The notes under the pieces were generated by a model that did not search any database, had not been told where the DNA came from, and saw only the letters and a program-made list of their open reading frames with translations. A DNA stretch of 64,000 nucleotides from the NCBI RefSeq assembly GCF_000293865.2, contig NZ_ALKN02000004.1:124001-188000 (forward strand), read 5' to 3'. The translations under genes and the position numbers were made by a program. Below, piece by piece: positions 51,739 to 59,883 of the stretch (its first letter is position 1; every line of letters starts with the position of its first letter). The stretch is from Limnohabitans sp. Rim28. Its GTDB lineage: Bacteria > Pseudomonadota > Gammaproteobacteria > Burkholderiales > Burkholderiaceae_C.

Positions 51739-52491
51739 TCAGTCGTGTGCGGGATAGCCCGGTGGGGCCACGGCTGCCCCCTGGATCTGGTGGCGCACAA
51801 AGGCTTCGGCGACCCAGCCTGATTGTTTGGCCTCTTCCACAAAACCGTTCAGAAATTGCCGCGCTGTCTCGCTTCGCTGAGCGGGCATGCCCATGGCCTG
51901 GTGGATGACCATGAAGCGGCCCGGCAGCAGGCGCACGCCCGGCAGGCGCTGCGCGTCGGCTTCCAATTGTTGCTTCACGCCGGCAGCCACTTCGAGTTGC
52001 TGGGCCATGAACACATCGACCACGGCGGGTGAGCTGGGTGCGCGCACGATGGGGGCGTTTTTCAGGTGACGGGTCAAAAACAAATCGTAAGCACTGCCGG
52101 CGCCCACCGTCACACGGTTGTTGGCCTGGTCAACTTCGTCGTTGCTTTGCAGAGGCGAGTCGCTGCGCACCATGTAGGCCCCTTCGATTTGTACATAGGG
52201 CGGTGAAAAATGCAGACCCTCGCCGCGCACCGGGTCGATGGCAAAAAACCCCATGTCGGCCTCGTCGGCGCGCACGCAATGCACCGATTCATCGGCCTTT
52301 TTGAACACCCGCCATGCAATGCCCAGGCCCAGTTGGGCCGCCAGTTTGCGCGACAGGTCGGCCGAAATCCCTGAGGGCTCGCCTGCGGCGTCGAGCCCGG
52401 CGAGCACCGGGTTGCCCAGGTTGATGGCCACGCGCAAAACACCGTGGGGTGCAAGCAGGGCGGCTAAAGATGGGGCAGATGGATGGCTCAT
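51739..52491 (-). CDS. Transporter substrate-binding domain protein without signal peptide
   Basis: A 250-residue family 3 solute-binding fold: LRVAINLGNPVLAGLDAAGEPSGISADLSRKLAAQLG, then DEADMGFFAIDPVRGEGLHFSPPYVQIEGAYMV and a C-terminal lobe. Such proteins normally act in the periplasm on amino acids, but the binding domain starts by residue 17 and no signal peptide is visible. It may be cytoplasmic, mis-started or exported unusually. No transporter subunits are adjacent. Confidence 0.8.
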   Translation of the reverse strand: MSHPSAPSLAALLAPHGVLRVAINLGNPVLAGLDAAGEPSGISADLSRKLAAQLGLGIAWRVFKKADESVHCVRADEADMGFFAIDPVRGEGLHFSPPYVQIEGAYMVRSDSPLQSNDEVDQANNRVTVGAGSAYDLFLTRHLKNAPIVRAPSSPAVVDVFMAQQLEVAAGVKQQLEADAQRLPGVRLLPGRFMVIHQAMGMPAQRSETARQFLNGFVEEAKQSGWVAEAFVRHQIQGAAVAPPGYPAHD

Positions 52492-52580
52492 GGGTGATCT
52501 TCAAAAAGACAGTGCGGCAAAACGCATTTTAAAAACCCGAACTGCGCAAGCCGCTGACAAACAGCGTTCTTGCCCATGGT

Positions 52581-53285
52581 TCAGCCCAGGACCTTCAACA
52601 CTTCGGTCAAATCTCGGCCCGTGTGGTGTGGCGCAGGCCCGATGGCCTCAGGCGGCAGGCTCTGGCGGTTGACCCACAGCGTGGTGAAGCCAAACCAGGT
52701 GGCGCCCAGCGCGTCCCAGGCGTTGCTCGAGACAAACAGCACTTCGGCGGGTGCCCATCCAAAGTGGGCGGTCACGATTTGGTAGCTTGTGGGGGTGGTC
52801 TTGAACTGGCGCACGCTGTCCACCGACAGCACCGCATCGAGCAACTCGCTCATGCGGGCACTGTGCACGGCCGATTGCAGCATCTCGGGGCTGCCGTTGG
52901 ACAAAATCGCGGTGGCCACGCCGCGTTGGCGCAAGGCTTTCAGCACGCCCAAGTTTTCCGGGAAAGCCGAGAGCTCGGCGTATTGCGCCATCAGCGCGTC
53001 TTCATGGGCGCTGGTGTGCGCCAGGCCCAAACGCGCCAGCGCATAACGCAGTGAAGCGCGTGTGATGTCCCAAAACGATTGGTAATGACGACTGCCTTGG
53101 GGGTTGGGGTCGCTCAGCGAGATCAAGCGCGTGTACTCGATTTGCTTGTCGCGCCACAGCACCGACAGGGCCGCGCCCTGGCCGGGGTAGAGTTTTTCGG
53201 CCAAAGCGCCGATCGAATACACATCGAACAGCGTGCCGTAGGCGTCAAAGACGACGGCGCGAATGGGGGTTGTGGATGAAGTCAT
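52581..53285 (-). CDS. Haloacid dehalogenase, type II
   Basis: A 234-residue HAD-superfamily enzyme with the type II 2-haloacid dehalogenase motifs: nucleophilic Asp in VVFDAYGTLFDVYS, ILSNGSPEMLQSAV, the Lys of QFKTTPTSYQI and FVSSNAWDALGATWFGF. It should remove halide from L-2-haloalkanoates, giving D-2-hydroxyacids, though many relatives act on other substrates. ATG 53285 is used instead of a TTG two codons earlier. It follows the double-cupin gene by 2 bases. Confidence 0.88.
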   Translation of the reverse strand: MTSSTTPIRAVVFDAYGTLFDVYSIGALAEKLYPGQGAALSVLWRDKQIEYTRLISLSDPNPQGSRHYQSFWDITRASLRYALARLGLAHTSAHEDALMAQYAELSAFPENLGVLKALRQRGVATAILSNGSPEMLQSAVHSARMSELLDAVLSVDSVRQFKTTPTSYQIVTAHFGWAPAEVLFVSSNAWDALGATWFGFTTLWVNRQSLPPEAIGPAPHHTGRDLTEVLKVLG

Positions 53286-53287
53286 GA

Positions 53288-53968
53288 TCAAACCAGATGC
53301 CCTGTTTTCACCAGAATCAAACAGCCCTCGCGGCTAAACGGCTGGTGCTGGCTCATGTGTGGGCTGCGCAGCCAACTGCCTGCGGGGTAGTCGCCGTGTT
53401 CGTCCGAGAACACGCCCTCGACCACCAAGATCTCTTCGCCACCCCAATGTCGGTGCGGGTTGAAAAAGGTCTGCGGGGCCCAGCGCACCAAAGCCGTGTT
53501 TTGAGTCCCGAAGGTGTTCAGGGGCAAGACCTTCAGGCCCTCCACCATGCCCTGACGCCACGCGCTGCGGCGCGTGTCAACGACCACGCGTTCGTTGTCG
53601 CGTGGGTCCAGGTGGCGCAGCTTCACAAACAGGGTGCAGCCCTCGGGTGAGGACGGCGTGTGCGAGCTGCCCACCGGGTTCTGGATGTAGGTGCCCGGAC
53701 CGTAGACCCCGTGCTCGTCGTGCAGCGTGCCTTCGAGCACCAAAATTTCTTCGCCCCCGCCGTGGGTGTGGCTGGCAAAGGCCGAGCCGGGCGCATAACG
53801 CACGATGGAGGTGGCGCGCGCCACCTCGCCGCCGTCGCGCTCCAGCATGCGGCGCGACACGCCGGATGACGGTGAGTCCACCCAATCCAGCGAGGGGCTG
53901 TGCACGATGCAGCGCTGGGTCAGGTCGGCATTCAGTGTGATGGGGTGCGTGATGTGTTCGGTGGTCAT
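53288..53968 (-). CDS. Double-cupin (ChrR-like) protein
   Basis: A 226-residue protein with two ChrR-type cupin domains. Each has a metal-binding set: YAPGSAFASHTHGGGEEILVLEGT in the first and WAPQTFFNPHRHWGGEEILVVEG in the second. No anti-sigma domain is attached, so it is likely a small-molecule-binding or dioxygenase-like cupin. It lies directly downstream of the SelD fusion (22 bases) and upstream of the HAD gene on the same strand, so the three may be cotranscribed. Confidence 0.83.
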   Translation of the reverse strand: MTTEHITHPITLNADLTQRCIVHSPSLDWVDSPSSGVSRRMLERDGGEVARATSIVRYAPGSAFASHTHGGGEEILVLEGTLHDEHGVYGPGTYIQNPVGSSHTPSSPEGCTLFVKLRHLDPRDNERVVVDTRRSAWRQGMVEGLKVLPLNTFGTQNTALVRWAPQTFFNPHRHWGGEEILVVEGVFSDEHGDYPAGSWLRSPHMSQHQPFSREGCLILVKTGHLV

Positions 53969-53990
53969 GAATGGCAGGCGTTGAAGGCAC

Positions 53991-56354
53991 TCAGGTTTTC
54001 AGCAAAACCGGCTCGATGGCCTCACCTTGTGCGGTGATGCGACCGATGATGGCGGTGTGCACATAGCCAGCGGCCTTGAGCGCTTGCACACAAGCCGCCG
54101 CTTGCGCGGCAGGCACGCTGGCCAGCAGACCGCCTGCGGTTTGCGGGTCAAACAGCAGAGGATAGCGCGGGTCGTTGATGAACTCGTCAGCGTTGCGCAG
54201 GGCGCGGCGCAGGCGCACATTGGCCGGTTGCAAAGAACTGACGATGCCCGCCTTCACGCAGTCCACCGCACCGTCCAGCAGGGGCAAGGTGCTCATGTTC
54301 AGCTCGGCATCCACGCCCGAGGGTCGCGTCATCTCGACCAAGTGGCCCAGCAGGCCAAAGCCGGTCAGGTCGGTACAGGCGGTGGCGCCGTGGGCACGCA
54401 AAACCTGTGCGCCAGTTTGGTTGGACAGCACCATGGACTGCAACGCCGCATCGATCCACCGGCCCTTTGCCGCATGGCGTGCGTGCGCCGCAAACAAGGT
54501 GCCTGTGCCCATCGGCTTGGTCAGCAGCAGCACATCGCCGGGCTGCATGCCGCCCTTGCGCATCACGCTGTCCATCTTCTCATCGATCAGGCCGTTGATG
54601 GCAAAGCCCAGAGCCAGCTCGGCGCCCTCGCCCGTGTGCCCGCCCACCAAGGCGCAGCCTGCGGCGTTCAGCACCTCGATGGCCCCGCCCATCATTTGGG
54701 TCAGCAGGTCTTCCACCTTGCTCTCCAGACCCGGGGGCACGGTGACCACGGCGGTGGCGGTTTGTGGCTCGGCGCCCATGGCAAAAACATCGCCCAATGC
54801 GTGATTGGCGGCCACTTTGCCAAACAAATAAGGGTCGTCGATGAAGGCCCTGAAGAAGTCGACCGTTTGCACCACGGCCATGCCCGGCGGCACGCGCACC
54901 ACGGCCGCATCGTCTGGCGAGTGCAGGCCGATCAAGACATCCGACCGCGCCACAGGCTGCAAGCTGCCCAAAGCCCTCGACAAAATATTGGCCCCGACTT
55001 TGGCGCCGCACCCCCCGCAGCGCATGGCGATGGCCGAGATCGCTTGCAGCGATTCTTCGGAGGTCAAGCTCAAACGCGTGGTGGGCGCTTTGCCCTGGGC
55101 CTGAATGTCTTTGAGCATTTGGCCCATGGTGTACATGGCTTGTTGCACATGGGCCATGGCCGAGGGGTGGCCCGCGTTGTCCATGGCGGGCAATTGGTTG
55201 AAGCGCTGCATGAAGTTCCGGTCGATCCGGTCTTTCCAGCGCCACACCCAATCACCCCCAAACCCCAAAGAACCGCGTGAGCCCACGGCATAGCGGTTGC
55301 CGGTTGAGATCAAGGCCAGCCAGTGGCGTTGTGGCGTGTAGGCCAACAACTTTTGTCCACGCAAACTCCGCCGCAAATTGTTGGCCAGGGGTTTGGCCAT
55401 GCGCACCGCAAAAACCCCGGCTTTTTCGAGGGGGCGATCGACAAAAGAGGCTACATCGCCCGCCGCAAAGACCAAAGGATCGTTCAAGCTCTGCAGCTGA
55501 GGATGGACCAAGATGAAGCCTTGGGCATCCAAGGCCAGGCCCGTGCTTTGCAGCCAAGCGGGGCCACCCGCCTGCGTGACCCACATGGTCTCATCGGCGT
55601 CAAAGGTGCGGCCGTTGCGCGTGTGCAGGCAACCGGGTGAGACTTGAACCACCTCGGCATGGGGGTGCACTTCGACGTTGCGTTCTTGCAGCACTTGTGC
55701 AAACCGCGCGCGCACACCTGGGTTGTGGGTCGGCAAGATGGATTCGCCGGAGGTCAACAGCACAAATTTCAGGTCTTCTGGGTTGCGCCCCAATGCTTTG
55801 AGCTCATGGCGCAGTCGGTATTGCATGGACAAGACCAGCTCCACACCACCCGCGCCGCCCCCCACCACCGCGATCGTCATGCGACCTCGGTGCGAAGGCC
55901 ATTGGCGGACTTTGTCCAGCAGTGCCAGCCAGCGTTGGTTGAACTGTGCAATCGGTTTGACGGGTGTGGCCAGCGCTTGCGCGCCCTCGATGTTTTGCAC
56001 CTGCGGCGTCGATCCGGTGTTGATGGACAACAGGTCGTAAGCGACCGGAGGTCGGTGGGCACAGATCACGCGTTGATTTTGGCGGTCAATGCCCACCACC
56101 GCATCACGGTAAAAGCGTGCGCCAGCAAAGGCACACAAGCGGCCCAGGTCGATGTGGACTTCGTCAAAGCTGTAATGACCGGAGATGTAGCCCGGCAACA
56201 TGCCCGAGTAAGGCGTGTCGATGTCGGTGCAGATCAGGGTGAGGCGAACCCCTGGCTCAGGCTGCATGGCGAACATGCGCAGCACGCCCACATGGCTGTG
56301 GCCGCCGCCAACCAACACCAAGTCACGCAGCACGGGTTGAGGGGTAGATTGCAT
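53991..56354 (-). CDS. selD: Selenide, water dikinase fused to an N-terminal NADH-dehydrogenase-like flavoprotein
   Basis: A 787-residue fusion. Residues 1-400 form an FAD/NAD(P) oxidoreductase (LVLVGGGHSHVGVL at the FAD site, IAVVGGGAGGVEL at the NAD site). From about residue 437 a complete SelD begins: catalytic Cys and Lys in GGCGAKVG (E. coli Cys17 and Lys20; its non-essential Cys19 is Ala), DDAAVV, and DPQTAGGLLASV. SelD makes selenophosphate from selenide and ATP; the flavoprotein part might deliver reduced selenium. It diverges from the ArsS operon, with 166 bases between. Confidence 0.92.
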   Translation of the reverse strand: MQSTPQPVLRDLVLVGGGHSHVGVLRMFAMQPEPGVRLTLICTDIDTPYSGMLPGYISGHYSFDEVHIDLGRLCAFAGARFYRDAVVGIDRQNQRVICAHRPPVAYDLLSINTGSTPQVQNIEGAQALATPVKPIAQFNQRWLALLDKVRQWPSHRGRMTIAVVGGGAGGVELVLSMQYRLRHELKALGRNPEDLKFVLLTSGESILPTHNPGVRARFAQVLQERNVEVHPHAEVVQVSPGCLHTRNGRTFDADETMWVTQAGGPAWLQSTGLALDAQGFILVHPQLQSLNDPLVFAAGDVASFVDRPLEKAGVFAVRMAKPLANNLRRSLRGQKLLAYTPQRHWLALISTGNRYAVGSRGSLGFGGDWVWRWKDRIDRNFMQRFNQLPAMDNAGHPSAMAHVQQAMYTMGQMLKDIQAQGKAPTTRLSLTSEESLQAISAIAMRCGGCGAKVGANILSRALGSLQPVARSDVLIGLHSPDDAAVVRVPPGMAVVQTVDFFRAFIDDPYLFGKVAANHALGDVFAMGAEPQTATAVVTVPPGLESKVEDLLTQMMGGAIEVLNAAGCALVGGHTGEGAELALGFAINGLIDEKMDSVMRKGGMQPGDVLLLTKPMGTGTLFAAHARHAAKGRWIDAALQSMVLSNQTGAQVLRAHGATACTDLTGFGLLGHLVEMTRPSGVDAELNMSTLPLLDGAVDCVKAGIVSSLQPANVRLRRALRNADEFINDPRYPLLFDPQTAGGLLASVPAAQAAACVQALKAAGYVHTAIIGRITAQGEAIEPVLLKT

Positions 56355-56520
56355 TCTCAGAGGGTCCAGGGTTTGACATGCACCCAGAGGTGCCCGGCTG
56401 CTGGGATCACAGCCACTGCTGAAGTGTGCCACCAGATTCAACAGGGGCAAGTGTCAGCTTTTGATCTGATGTAACGTATTGAACTCAGAATCAAGCCATC
56501 TTGACCAGGAACCCTCTTTC
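56355..56520. promoter_or_regulatory. Divergent promoter region between the selD fusion and the arsS operon
   Basis: These 166 bases must hold the promoters of both halves of the cluster. I see no clear pair of sigma-70 boxes and no strong palindrome. An AGGA box about 10 bases before ATG 56521 is the probable arsS ribosome-binding site. Confidence 0.4.
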
Positions 56521-57522
56521 ATGCACCCCACCTTCCCCCTTTTGAAGGTCACCGACTTTCCGGCGATTCGCCGTCAAACGCTGGACACCTTGCAGGTCAA
56601 TCTCGGCTACAAGTGCAACCAAAGTTGCCTGCACTGCCATGTGGGCGCCGGCCCCAACCGGACCGAAATGATGGATGCGGCCACCATCGAAGCGGTGTTG
56701 GCGGTGTTGGCGCGCCGAAACATCCAAACCCTGGACCTCACGGGAGGGGCCCCCGAACTCCATGAGGGCTTTCGGTCTTTGGTGGTGCGTGCTCGGGCTT
56801 TGGGTGTGCGGGTCATCGACCGATGCAACCTGACGATTTTGAGTGAGCCCGGCCAAGAGGGCTTGGCCGAATTTTTGGCCGAACAGCAAGTCGAAGTCAC
56901 GGCTTCCTTGCCGTGCTATTCGCCTGCCAACGTGGACCGTCAACGCGGCGACGGTGTGTTTGAGCGCAGCGTGACCGGTTTGCAGCAGCTCAATGCTCTG
57001 GGGTATGGCCAAGCTTCGCATCCCGAATTGGTCTTGAACTTGGTCTACAACCCGCAAGGGCCCTCCTTGCCGCCGCCCCAAGAGGCCTTGGAAGCGGACT
57101 ACAAGCGCGAGTTGCTGGCGCATTTCGGCATTCGGTTCAACCACCTGTTCGCTTTGACCAACATGCCGGTGCAGCGTTTTGGCAGCACCTTGGTCAGCAA
57201 GGGCCAATTTGCCACTTACATGCAGTTGCTGCGCAGCGCTTACCGACCTGAAAACCTGCACACGGTGATGTGCAGAACCCTGATCAGTGTGGATTGGCAA
57301 GGCCAGTTGTACGACTGCGATTTCAACCAAATGTTGGGCATGGCGTCACCTGTGTCAGGACCCAAGCCCGCTCGAATTGAAGACTTGTTGACGGTGGATG
57401 TCGCTGGCCAAGCGATCGCCATCGCAGACCATTGCTATGGCTGCACCGCGGGTCAGGGCAGCAGTTGCGGGGGTGCTTTGGAGGACAAAGCCGGCATGAC
57501 GCCCATGACGCAATCTGCCTAA
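56521..57522 (+). CDS. arsS: ArsS-type radical SAM protein (arsenosugar biosynthesis family)
   Basis: A 333-residue radical SAM enzyme with the cluster motif CNQSCLHC (near residue 36) in the family's LQVNLGYKCNQSCLHCHVGA context, then LDLTGGAPELHEGFRSLV, VIDRCNLTILSEPGQE and LVLNLVYNPQG. The DUF3641 C-terminal part has several cysteines (CRTLISVDWQGQLYDCDFNQ and CYGCTAGQGSSCGG) likely to bind an auxiliary cluster. Known members attach a 5'-deoxyadenosyl group to dimethylated arsenic. Some are selenoproteins; this one is the all-cysteine form. It opens the operon of two glycosyltransferases, a phosphoesterase and a nucleoside phosphorylase. Confidence 0.86.
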   Translation: MHPTFPLLKVTDFPAIRRQTLDTLQVNLGYKCNQSCLHCHVGAGPNRTEMMDAATIEAVLAVLARRNIQTLDLTGGAPELHEGFRSLVVRARALGVRVIDRCNLTILSEPGQEGLAEFLAEQQVEVTASLPCYSPANVDRQRGDGVFERSVTGLQQLNALGYGQASHPELVLNLVYNPQGPSLPPPQEALEADYKRELLAHFGIRFNHLFALTNMPVQRFGSTLVSKGQFATYMQLLRSAYRPENLHTVMCRTLISVDWQGQLYDCDFNQMLGMASPVSGPKPARIEDLLTVDVAGQAIAIADHCYGCTAGQGSSCGGALEDKAGMTPMTQSA

Positions 57523-57546
57523 AAGAACCGTGTGCCGGTCACCCTC

Positions 57547-58248
57547 ATGCCCTCGCCCATGTCCACGCCATTGTCTTGTTCTTTGTGCATCGTGGTGCCC
57601 GTGCTGAACGAGGCTCAGGGCATTGAGGCCCTGTTGCAGTCCTTGGCCCCTTTGCGCCAGCGCGGCGCGCGCGTGGTGGTGGTGGACGGTGGCAGCCAAG
57701 ATGACACCCGGGCTTTGGCCCAAGCGCATGCCGACGCCGTCATTGAGGGCCCGTGCGGCAGGGCTTTGCAAATGAACGCCGGCGCCGCGCTGGGCTGGGG
57801 TGAGGTGCTTTTGTTTTTGCACGCCGACACCACGCTGCCCGAGCGCGCCGACGTGCACTTGCTGCAAGCCTTGTCTCGGGGCCATGTTTGGGGGCGCTTT
57901 GATGTGCGCATTGCGGGGCGGCCCTGGATGCTGGCGGTGGTGGCCAGGCTGATGAACTGGCGTTCGCGCTGGACAGGCATCGCCACCGGCGATCAGGCCA
58001 TCTTCGTGCGCCGCGATGTTTTCGCACAGGTGGGCGGCTTTGCGCTGCAGCCGCTGATGGAAGACATTGACCTGTCTCAGCGCCTGCGCGCTGTGGGCCC
58101 AGCGGCTTGCTTGCGTCAGCGGGTGGTCACCTCCGGTCGGCGTTGGGAGCAGCGCGGCGTGTGGCGCACCATCCTGTTGATGTGGCGCTTGCGCTGGCGT
58201 TATTGGCGCGGTGAGTCGGCGCACACCTTGGCTCGGGATTACCGATGA
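57547..58248 (+). CDS. Family 2 glycosyltransferase, TIGR04283 (arsenosugar-associated) type
   Basis: A 233-residue GT-A fold protein: CIVVPVLNEAQGIEALLQSL, VVVVDGGSQDDT (nucleotide-binding acidic motif), GRALQMNAGAALGWGEVLLFLHADTTLP and ATGDQAIFVRRDVFAQVGGF with PLMEDIDLSQRL. This motif set is that of TIGR04283 proteins, named after their linkage with arsenosugar genes. Donor and acceptor are unknown. The start is uncertain: GTG 57532, ATG 57547 and ATG 57559 are all in frame. It overlaps the next gene by 4 bases. Confidence 0.83.
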   Translation: MPSPMSTPLSCSLCIVVPVLNEAQGIEALLQSLAPLRQRGARVVVVDGGSQDDTRALAQAHADAVIEGPCGRALQMNAGAALGWGEVLLFLHADTTLPERADVHLLQALSRGHVWGRFDVRIAGRPWMLAVVARLMNWRSRWTGIATGDQAIFVRRDVFAQVGGFALQPLMEDIDLSQRLRAVGPAACLRQRVVTSGRRWEQRGVWRTILLMWRLRWRYWRGESAHTLARDYR

Positions 58249-58916
58249 GCACTGCGCTGGTCATTTTTGCCAAAGCACCTGTGGCGGGTTTGGCCAAAAC
58301 CCGCATGATCCCGGCCTTGGGCCCCCAAGGCTCGGCGGGCTTGGCCCAGCAGCTGCTTTTGCACGCGGTACAACAGGCCGCGCAAGTGCCGTGGGACGCG
58401 CTGGAATTGTGCGTCAGCCCCGACACCACGCACCCAGCCTTTGCCCAGGCACAACACATCGCCCAGAAAATCGGCAAGGACCCCCGCCAAGGCCATTTGT
58501 CATTGAGCGTTCAAGGCGACGGCGATTTGGGGGCGCGCATGCACCGCGCTTTGGTGCGCGGCTTGTCACGCCATTCGGCGGTCTTGCTCATGGGAACCGA
58601 TGCACCCGGCCTGAACGCCACGGTGCTGCAGCAAGCCGCACAGGCCTTGCAGATGCACGACGCCGTGTTTGTGCCCGCGCACGACGGGGGCTATGCGCTG
58701 GTGGGCTTACGCCAGCCCGTGCCTGAGCTGTTCGAGGGCATGGTCTGGAGTACCGCCAGCGTCATGGCCGAGACCCGGACTCGCACCCATCAAGCCGGTT
58801 TGCGCTGGTGTGAACTGGCACCGGTACACGACATGGACGAGCCCACTGATTTGCACCATTTGCCGCCGGATTGGCCCAACCGATCCCATCTGCTCCAAGC
58901 CGTTCCTTCACCATGA
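58245..58916 (+). CDS. DUF2064/TIGR04282 glycosyltransferase-like protein (arsenosugar-associated)
   Basis: A 223-residue nucleotide-diphospho-sugar transferase fold protein with ALVIFAKAPVAGLAKTRMIPALG at the N-terminus and LLMGTDAPGLN and FVPAHDGGYALVGLRQP in the middle: the DUF2064/TIGR04282 pattern. It may activate or transfer a sugar. The ATGA overlap with the GT2 gene shows coupling, and the next gene overlaps in the same way. Confidence 0.83.
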   Translation: MSTALVIFAKAPVAGLAKTRMIPALGPQGSAGLAQQLLLHAVQQAAQVPWDALELCVSPDTTHPAFAQAQHIAQKIGKDPRQGHLSLSVQGDGDLGARMHRALVRGLSRHSAVLLMGTDAPGLNATVLQQAAQALQMHDAVFVPAHDGGYALVGLRQPVPELFEGMVWSTASVMAETRTRTHQAGLRWCELAPVHDMDEPTDLHHLPPDWPNRSHLLQAVPSP

Positions 58917-59881
58917 ACCCAGACGCCCAAGCCGGCCGCAGCTGTCCCCTGCACTACCACTATGGCCCCGACGTTTTCACCTCAGCCCCCGACCCGGACT
59001 TGACCGGCCTGGACACCCTTTATGTGGTGGGCGGCTTGTATGGCAACGAGTTGGCGCTGCACGAGGTGTTGCACTTGTTTGAACAAGAGCGCGGGCGCAA
59101 GCGCTTGGTGTTCAACGGCGACTTTCACTGGTTTGACATCGACCCGGCCATCTTCGCGCGGGTGCAAGCGGCGGTCTTGTCGCACCTGGCTTTGCGCGGC
59201 AATGTCGAAACCGAGTTGGCCGAAGACGACCCCGATCCCGAGGCGGGCTGCGGCTGCGCCTACCCCGATTGGGTGGGTCAAGACGTGGTCTCGCGTTCTA
59301 ACCGCATCCTGACCCAATTGCGCACGGCCACCACGCCCGAGCAACGCGTCCAGCTGGCTGCTTTGCCCATGTGGCGCGTGGCGCAGGTGGGTCCGCTGCG
59401 CGTGGGCTTGGTGCACGGCGACGCGCAATCTTTGGCCGGTTGGGGCTTCGCACAGGAACACCTGCGCGATCCGGCGCATCTGCCTGTGGTGCGGCGCTGG
59501 TTTGAGCGGGCGCAAGTGGACGTCTTTGCCAGCTCACACACCTGCTTGCCGGTATTTCAGCAGCTCAGCGTGCCCGGCCGTGCCCGCAGCGCCTGGGTGC
59601 TCAACAACGGCGCGGCGGGCATGCCGAACTTTCAAGGCGATGCGGCGGGCTTGCTCACGCGCATCGCCACGACGCCTTTTGAGGGGCCGCAGCGCCGCTG
59701 CCACGTACAAGCCAGCGGCCTGCACCTCGAAGCCATTGCCATTGAGACCCCTGCCGTCGCAGCGCAAACGCGCTTTTTGCAGCAGTGGCCCGAGGGTTCC
59801 GACGCACACGCGTCTTATTTTTCGCGCATCGCGGCAGGTCCGGCCTACCGTGAAGCCGATGTCATTCGTGGGGAGACTTGA
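58913..59881 (+). CDS. Metallophosphoesterase-like protein
   Basis: A 322-residue protein with degenerate calcineurin-like phosphoesterase motifs: YVVGGLYGNELAL (in place of GDxHG), LVFNGDFHWFDID (GDxxD), LALRGNVETEL (GNHE-like), LVHGDAQ and SSHTCLP. A dinuclear metal site is plausible, though the first Asp is not in the usual place. In this operon it could remove phosphate from a phosphosugar or nucleotide intermediate. ATG 58913 overlaps the stop of the preceding gene (ATGA). Confidence 0.7.
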   Translation: MNPDAQAGRSCPLHYHYGPDVFTSAPDPDLTGLDTLYVVGGLYGNELALHEVLHLFEQERGRKRLVFNGDFHWFDIDPAIFARVQAAVLSHLALRGNVETELAEDDPDPEAGCGCAYPDWVGQDVVSRSNRILTQLRTATTPEQRVQLAALPMWRVAQVGPLRVGLVHGDAQSLAGWGFAQEHLRDPAHLPVVRRWFERAQVDVFASSHTCLPVFQQLSVPGRARSAWVLNNGAAGMPNFQGDAAGLLTRIATTPFEGPQRRCHVQASGLHLEAIAIETPAVAAQTRFLQQWPEGSDAHASYFSRIAAGPAYREADVIRGET

Positions 59882-59883
59882 GC

